Source of the DNA: Leuctra nigra
Lineage: Eukaryota; Arthropoda; Insecta; Plecoptera; Leuctridae
Direction of reading: 5' to 3'
Length of the DNA stretch: 64,000 bases
NCBI GenBank assembly: GCA_934045905.1
Contig: OW203763.1
Span: 37,275,017 to 37,339,016, forward strand
Made by a program: the position numbers and the translations under genes. Positions 12,401 through 21,400 of the stretch are shown here, in pieces (the stretch's first letter is position 1; every line of letters begins with the position of its first letter). The notes under the pieces were generated by a model. That model saw only the letters and a program-made list of their open reading frames with translations, made no database searches and was not told the origin of the DNA.

Positions 12401-15400
12401 AATTAATAGATATTTTGCAATAGTTACTAATTAGCACGTTATCACTATAGCAGTTACACCTGCCGCCATTATCGTATTAGTAAAAATGTTTAAGTGTGTG
12501 TGTAAAATTATAAAATCCAACAGTAAAGCAGCATGATGCAANNNNNNNNNNNNNNNNNNNNNNNNNNNNNNNNNNNNNNNNNNNNNNNNNNNNNNNNNNN
12601 NNNNNNNNNNNNNNNNNNNNNNNNNNNNNNNNNNNNNNNNNNNNNNNNNNNNNNNNNNNNNNNNNNNNNNNNNNNNNNNNNNNNNNNNNNNNNNNNNNNN
12701 NNNNNNNNNNNNNNNNNNNNNNNNNNNNNNNNNNNNNNNNNGGGGGACCCCCTTGGCCCTTACCATCCTTAAACCTACGAAATTTGTTTTCTTTCCCCCC
12801 CCCCCCCCCCCCCCCCCAAGCCTGCGGACGCCCATGTGCATGCATCTTCTTACCAGCGAGTATGCGAGCAGGTACAGCAAGTGTATAAGTTTGTAGACGC
12901 TGGAGAAAAGTGTACCTTCTCGTCAGATGTGTGATAGTTTGTATTGGTTAACTAAGATATTAGTAGGTATAAACATGCGATATCAAAACGATGAAATAAA
13001 GCTGTGTTGCATTACATTGTTGTAAAACATTTTAATTTAATAATAACGGTATCTTGCTGTTGTGTGTTCAATTTCAGGGAGTTATGGACAATAAATGATT
13101 TTAAGTGATACATTTAAGATATTCATATTATGATGAGGTACATTATTGCATCGTTTTGATCGCATGTTTGCAGTTCATACTCATAGTCATATCTTAGTAA
13201 AACAATGTAAACTATCACATATCTGACGAAAAATTATAAATTTCTCCCGCTTTTACAATCTCATGTTTGATGTTCCTGCTTCGTATAGTACTCGTTAGTA
13301 GTGAGATACATGCAAAATGTGTGTAAAACGAGAATTACCAATTTAGTATGTTGAACTCAGCAACCTATTTACGTCTGAAAAATATATTTTAAGCCACCGT
13401 GTTAAAATAACTTGGCGAAATTGTGAATGATTTCTGCTAGTGGCCCTCGTAGGAACTCTTATACACGTATTTTCCCTCTATGACTATAGAGTGATTTCAC
13501 CCCCTCTGAATACAATAGGAAAACGCTCCTCCCCCTACCTTGAAATCTCGGCGTAGGGCCATCAGGCCAGTGAGATACAGCAACAACATGCATTTAGAGT
13601 GATTGTTTTCTTAGTTTATATCAAGTTGTGCAAGAAAGATATTTAAACAAATTATATGTGTGAATAGGCAATAGACTGATTCGAGCTGACGTCACGATCT
13701 CGGCGTAGGGCAGGCCCACCAATGTTAATAAATAAATTGAAAATATATCTCCTTAAATGAGCATTCTGAGCTGGTTATGCGTAAGGATCAGTATTGCCTA
13801 TTCACACATATAATTTGTTTAAATATCTTTCTTGCACAACTTGATATAAACTAAGAAAACAATCACTCTAAATGCATGTTGTTGCTGCATCTCACTGGCC
13901 TGATGGCCCTTACGCCGAGATTTCAAGGTAGGGGGAGGAGCCTATTCCTATTGTATTCAGAGAGGGTGAAATCACTCTATACTGATCCTTACGCATAAAC
14001 CAGCTCAGAATGCTCATTTAAGGAGATATATTTTCAATTTATTTATTAACATTGATGGGCCTGCCCCAACGTCTATACAATACTCTCTTCTAAAGGTTGA
14101 GCCGATCGAGGGATTTCAGTACTCGGAAGTATTCGGCTTTGTCCTACTCCGTGACGTCATGGAGTAGGACATTTCTATCTAAATCACATGCCAGCGCATA
14201 CAGACTATCAAGCAGTTGCCAGCTGTGTTGACGTCACGAAGTGGGAAAAGCCGAATACTTCCGAGTACTGAAATCCCTCGCTCGGCTCAACCTTTAGAAG
14301 AGAGTATTATATAGACGTTGGGCCTGCCTACGCTGAGATCGTGACGTCAGCTCGAATCAGTCTATACATTTTTATTCACTTCTCCTAAACTACTCTTAGG
14401 CCTATAACCAAACTTGCTGAGGTTATAGTCATACTTTATACTAATAACATATATTTTTTTGAAATTTTTAAAAGCGACCTATTATTGGGGGGCCCAATAA
14501 TTGCCAAATTTGGTTTGGTCACCCCTGCCGTTTCAATATTTTTAAATGTCACGTATCTTGTGAAAATGGTCATGTTATGGGCTTCAATTACTAAAAAAGA
14601 TCAATCAATTATCTCAAATGGATCAAGAGATATGATATATTTTATAATTCAACCCTTGGTTAAAGTGGGATTTTATAGGGGTTCGGCACGCCAACCCCCA
14701 TTGAGTTAGGGCAAAACAAAAAAATACGTATATGTTTCTTTAGGATTATAAACAATTTTACTAGGTTTTGTCAAAATCGAAGAGGATCATGAATATTGTT
14801 CGCTCGATTTGACGCGGAACGAGCCTATACTAACTTGTCTATGTACTAACTACCTACTACTATCTTTACGACATAAATCCACAGCTTACTACGCAACTGG
14901 ATTTACAATAACTGAATAAGTGTCATCAAGCATTAAAAAATAAAAATACCTATTTTAAACATTTTTAAAAACGTTTACTGACAGTTTTTTTAGTATTTTT
15001 TACTATTTTTGTATCATAATGGTAGGTAATAGTAGAAGGTAAAATATTATAACCTCAGGCCAATTTGAGTTTGGGGGAGGGCATTAGAATAATCGCGTGT
15101 GTGGACCGCGCGGGCCCGATTTTTTTTTTTGAATTTCAATATGAATTTAATGCGTTTTTAACGCGATTTAAACACAAATTTTGGTCGATTTGACGATTTA
15201 AATTCTTAAATTACTACTATTTAAAAATTTTACAACGCATTTTTTGCCCCCCTTTGTACCTCTTCCCTAAAAGTTGGGGGGGGGGGGCATTGCACCCCTT
15301 GCCCCCCCCCCCCCCACCCGGTTCCTACGCCACTGGGAGGTAGACTAGCATACCGGAACGTGACATAACGTATGGACATGCCTTGGTTTGTGGTTTGACG

Positions 15401-18400
15401 TGAGGGCATTTTACACTGGGCAAATGTATTTGCCCAGTGTAAAATACCCTCTGAGCTTTTCATCCAAAAGCTTAATGAAAAAGGTAAATAAAACAATATA
15501 TAATTTTAAAGTTAGTTTCAGTTGCCCAATTTCCAGTTTAGAGTAGAAATAATTCGTATTTATTTTTAAACCATTTCGTCCAAAAACCATATTTCACCAA
15601 AATCACTTTAAAATATTTAGTGTACCTACCTACTGGGCTTTTTCTTTAAAATCCGGACCTATTCGTCAACAACGTACAGAACCTAATTTATGTTAAATTA
15701 TTTTATCAGAGGGTCTTATGCTCCGTCACCATTATCAATTTTGAGCTTTCATCAAAAGCCTTGATCCTGTCAAGATTACCAGGCTATGTCCATCTGTTGC
15801 CGTCCCATAGAGAACATTAGTTGGGATGGCACATGAGACTCTAATGTTTAACAGTCATCCATACGTTCCGTGACTGCTATGACCTTTAAGTCATTGAATT
15901 GTGGGTAGGATCGCAAAAATGTAATGGTTTTCGGTCCAAACCTGTACCAATCCTCCAACCCACAAAAAAAAAAAAAAAAATTATTTCAGTTCATTAGTTC
16001 TAATTTTTTTTTTTTAAATGTACATCATTATTGAATACCTTGGTAATCAACAGATCATTTTAATATCCCTGTGTGTCAACTACGTACCAGAACTTCTCAC
16101 CACTTTAGAAGTATTAATATTCAAGGATATTGTGCAAACCGCTAGCCAATCAAGTGGCTCAACTCTGAAGCACCGGCGCAGGCATTCAATGTCAAGAGAT
16201 AAACCATATTCATCTCTCAGTGCCAGTCTGCCAGCCCTTAATCGAATTGTAAAGGTAGCTTAAGGCCAGTAGAATAGGTTGGTAATTGGCCATTCAACAG
16301 TTCATGTCGATATCTACTAAATCACTTCACCGTATATCTTGGCAAACCACACATATAGTACGCACTTAATATCCTCAAAGGAGATATAATAACAGTAGGT
16401 ACTTTAATCGATCGTATAGCTACGTTTGGGGAACCTTCCATTGTAATTGGCTGAGATCTGCCGACACTTCCTAAATCAGATCATCCCCACTCCACATTTC
16501 TGAGGGAAGTACAATATGTTGCGAATGCGATACTATGCTCGGTGTGAACTCCACTGTAGTACGCATTGTTTTTTTTTATCAGTAGATTCTATACTAGGTA
16601 GGTACTGTTTATTGTAATGACAATCTTTTTATATTGCTGTCTTCTTTCTTTTCTTCTATTTTGTTTGCTACATTCTACAGATATATTCCATGGACCTAAT
16701 TTATTAAATATGATTTTAATTTGATGCTGAACTTTCAGAGGACATTTAATTTTCATTGTTGATCGTTTGCTTTCTCTATCACAACCTTAACTCATGAGCA
16801 GTTTGTCAACCATCCTCAAGTATCGGCTATTCTTGACGATGATGAAGAGGAATGTATGCACTTTATCAAAAAACTGGAGGTGGAAGAGTTCGATGACATT
16901 GAATCTGGATACAGGTAAACTTACCAACCATTCAAAAGTTTTGGAATAGTATGGAATAGTAGTCCTTGGGTTAGATTCACGAAAGGTATTATCTTCTAAT
17001 ACGTATTATCTTTTGATTTAAATTTTAATACAAAAAACACAATGTTAAATGAAAGATAATAGGTACCAAAGATTGTACGTAATAGGAGATAATACTTTTT
17101 GTGAATCTGGCCAATTCATATTTAATCGAATGAATGTTAGTGACAGATCTACTGAAATTCACCTTCCTCTTTTATGTCCAGCTACTTGTTGTTTTCTTAA
17201 TTTTCTTAATAATTCAAGCTTCAAGTTTATTTATTTTTTATCTGTCGCCCGTTTCGAACAAATGTCGGTTTGGGGGTGGAATTCCACCATCAATCTTTGA
17301 CCTTCACTTCAGAGTGGTCGGGTGGCCGGTCCTGACACATCACACTTTTCTTCATCTTCATCGAAATGTGGAGAGGCAGCTTCAAGCTGCTGCCTCTCCA
17401 CATTTCTGATTTCTGAAAATTTTTGAATGCCAGGGCATAGGCATAATTGTTTTGAGATGTAACTATTGGTACCTTGGCCTTTAACAATCGTAAATACCGT
17501 ATTGACTTCATATAGTCCGCACCCCTGTTTTTGAAACTGGTTATTCGAAAAATGCTGTGTATATGTAGTATCGTGTGTATAGTCCGCATCCCTGTTTTGA
17601 GATTTCAATATTTGAAATATACCCGCGGACTATATGCGAGTAAATACAGTATGTAGCCTAGTTTCCCATTCATCTGACCGGTTTGGACTTAAATTCACAT
17701 TTGTAATCAAAATGACTAACAAGGTGTCACCATTATGTTTCTAATTTCAGAATAAACTTTCATTTTGAAGAAAATCCCTTCTTTGAAAATACAGTCCTCA
17801 CCAAGGAATTCCATTTAGGGTCTTCAGGTGAGTTATTCCTAGTTGGTAAACTAGGACGAAGTAAAAATGATTGGCAAATATATCAGAATGGCTGCTGGTC
17901 AGGTTCATTGACAATCAAGCTTTCCTGCTATCAATGAAATGAGAGCTTACATACTAGAGTGAGACAGGAGAATTCATTGGCTGTATCTGACCGATGGTTC
18001 AATCTATTATTTTTCAATCAATCCAATTTTTTTGATGATCAATTGTTCTTTGGTTGACTTGAGTGTAGGTACACTTAACAAAATAAAAAATGATCGGTCG
18101 ACAAATTTGAATGACCACTGGTCATGTTCCATAACAATCTATGCATGTTCATTAAAATGAAAGGTCACCTACTAGTGTGAGACAAGGAGATTGCTTGGAC
18201 TGACTTCTGTTGGTGTGATCTGATTGTTTGTCAGTCAATCAGATTTAAGTGATCCTTTTTTGTTGTGTTAAATGTACCTACATTGAACTTTACGAAAACT
18301 ATAACAGCGAGATGGTAGGTACTAAATTATTTGTATTCTCTAGGTGATCCAGCTTCTCAGAGTACAACGGTAAAATGGAAAGAAGGAAATGATTTAACCA

Positions 18401-21400
18401 AGAAGAATAAGGAGAAAATGAGCAACAGTAGTCGTAAAATGTTACACAAAACATTCTTTATGTGGTTCATGGACCATGGGGACCCTTCTGCCGATGACAT
18501 AGCTGAGGTAAGTTCTGCTGTGCTGTTGTTAGTTGTAGCAGACGTAATCACACCAAAGCCAACTCAAAATGCAATTTGCTTCCATTTCAAATTCATCGCC
18601 AAGTGATACATACCACATGATCATAAATGTAAAATACAAAATTGGCCAAACTACTGCACCCAAAGATTTGAGAATGTTTTTTCCTCATTAGAAAAGTGAC
18701 TTGCATGTGGTCTCATTGTCTTCGTTATGAATAGGCGAAGAAAACAATACTGAATATTTTTTTACTTTTTATGTATTTTTATTACAGTCGTTCTATAAAC
18801 AAAATCTTTACTTCCCGGATTTTTCTTCGATCAAGTCATAATTTATTGGGGATTGTGGTCCGATAATATAAAGTTATTGACAAATACACTGTGTTGTTTT
18901 CTTTACCTATTCATAACGAAGACAATGAGACCACATGGAAGTATGTATAGTGACAATTGCAGGACTTGTTTAAATCCCATTGAAACAGCAATATATCAGC
19001 AAAATGAACATTTTTTAGGGATAAAAGGTCACGTGAGTTGTAGAATTACTTTTATAATGAGGAAAAGGCGTTCTCACAACTTTGTGTGCAGTAGTTTGGC
19101 TAATTTTATAATTTATATTTATGGTCACGTGGTATCACTGGAATGCCCTTAATGCCATCAACACAATTTTCAAATCATGGAGCCATAAATGAATGTAAGC
19201 AGTCTTATTTAGAAACGATGTCTTTTATCAAGGCGGATGGTTCCACTGAATCCTAATTATCCTTTGTCCGAAATATTGCTTCTTTCCTGGACTCGGTAAA
19301 GAGATGCCTTCCATGGTGGCTGAAACTGCATCATTGCAGGTGTGTTTCTACAGACGAAGACCAAGCCAGTGACTGACAGCTCCATCCCAAGGTTGTTATA
19401 ACCATTCTCTTATAGCTCTTGGAGGCCAGAGGCTGAGATCAATGATGGACTTGTTATTGGACAGATCAAACTTTCTCTTGGACAATAGTCTGAACTTGAC
19501 TGTTCAAGGCCTTAGGCATGCGCACAGGGGTTGCCCGGGCCCCCTATTGTATCAGCCTCCACTAAAATATTATAAAACGTGGTTATGTATTAATTAGAGT
19601 GTCAAAAATTCATTTAAAAGTGTTAAATCAAAAAACTTACTTGGGTAGATAACTGGGATAGTTCAAATCACAATATTATGAAGAAAATACACCGAAAACA
19701 AAGCCTACTTTCCAAAATCATGACTTTTTTCATGAAACATTTTTTTTCCTAAAATTTTCTTTGTAATATGCCTCAAAATTGCTCTAATATGAATAACCTT
19801 GAGAGAAAATTTTCTCAGTCACTTTGCCCCTGTACCCCGTTTTATCTCAATGATTTTTTTATAATAAATAGCACCATTAAATAGGCTGCTCGAAATGTAT
19901 TCCAATTGTTAACCCTGTATACAGCACGCACAATTCAATAGATCTAGCAAACAATATGGAAATTCAAAGGATCACGATGATCACCATTTTTTCTGGGGCT
20001 ACGCGCCCCGGACCATCGTCTTCTGAGTACCCTTACCCTTGAATATCCCTTACCCCTTACTAGCTTTCTTTTGTCTTAATTAGTTAGCTCTTTGGATAAT
20101 TTGTTAATTCACACGGTGCACGAACATTCGTAATGCAAATATTGGAAAGAAGGGGAAGAATGTCATACGTAGGTATATTGACTTGGTTGTTAAAACTGTA
20201 ACTGACACTACATCTGCTGATGAGGAATTAATCGGGAAATAATCAGAATAAACAAAATACTTGAATAGTTGCTCGCATAAAATCGGTCATGCGGTCTATT
20301 TATTTTTTTATTTAATTTTTTATTTTTTTAATTTACATCGTTTGTGTTTTGACATTTTTAACTACTGTTCAACTATACTTACTTGTACTTACAAATGTAG
20401 TGTACTGTGTATTGATAAAAGTTATCTAGTCGATGGGGTATGCACATTTAATAGACCAAAACAGAAATTCCTGCGTGTGCGTGAAGTTGAAAATTTTACA
20501 CCGTGACGCGTGTGAAATCTATAAATCACTGCCTTCTTCATACGAAAATTATACTGCAATAAGAAAGCCTCTTTTTAATTTTCGATTGTTGCGTTTCTGT
20601 TTTTTAAAATTTGTCTTTGGTCTTAGGTATAATTAAATGTATGACTCTTCCCTACAGGTTATCAAGGATGATATGTGGCCAAATCCTTTGCAATACTACC
20701 TTGTGCCTGAGCAAGACGATGAGAATGATGTGGTTTTACAAGTATCAGGAACGAGGTAAGAATTGAGTCTTCTGTGTGCTATTTCTGTTATTCCCTAGAG
20801 ATACGCTTACAATAATTAACGCGATAATAAGCAAACCATTTTTTTTTTGTATGTGTAGATTATAATATGGTGAGGAGTTGCTGATCCATAAGCTCTTGTC
20901 TTGATACTTTATTTTTAGTAATAATCTGCCCTTGGTTCCAACACATTGGATCAGGGGGTGGGTATTCCCACCATCACTACGGTGGCAGGACTCCTGGAAA
21001 CCGGCTGGCCAAGCCTGGCATTTCCTCTTCTTCTTCCACTCCTAATTGATCCACAAATTCCTTCCAGTGTGTTCTGTAGCCTCGCTGTCTCTCAGCCTCC
21101 AACTCACTTCACCTTCCTTCTCTCTCCAGCACATCCTTCCTGTCAGTCAATCCACCTGTCTCTTGGTCGCCCCACTCTCCGTGATCCCACTGTAGCCGCC
21201 GGAAATACCCACCTCGGTATTTTCTCGGTTCCCACATGTGGCTGAACCACCTCAGCCTCTCTCTTCCCAGTCAGTATACACCCCATCTCTCTCTACCCCC
21301 AGCTCACTTCTTACCTTCTTACTACTTTCCACCTGCTGACTACGTCGCCAGCCATGTATGTTAGAATTGGTAGGAAGGAATACATCTTCTACTTGATCAT

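Larger units (their letters stand above)
7072..14822. mobile_element. ~7.75-kb fold-back / inverted-repeat composite
   Basis: Outer arms 7072-7445 and 14444-14822 are inverted copies of about 375 bp, clear even in translation (VKMVMLWAS, the QSIISNGS segment and [20 protein letters not shown] occur on opposite strands). Inner segments also pair: 9728-9805 with 14362-14438 and 9806-9905 with 13385-13480. No transposase frame is visible, although a 200-base gap hides part of the interior. Confidence 0.75.
6793..15335. mobile_element. hAT-like element split by later insertions
   Basis: Left end CAGTGGCATAGGAAC (6793) and right end GTTCCTACGCCACTG (to 15335) are inverted copies. The flanks are GTAGGTAG (6785-6792) and GGAGGTAG (15336-15343), 7 of 8 identical. 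Both ends carry the poly-G segments typical of the small relative at 40424-40729. I infer a small MITE opened by the large fold-back insertion at 7072-14822. Confidence 0.5.

Noticed and set aside
12431..12880. Long open frame spanning the N run
   Set aside because: Most of it is unknown bases and a C homopolymer.
17363..17406. microRNA precursor
   Set aside because: The stem is only 18 bp with no flanking pairing, too short for a normal animal pre-miRNA.
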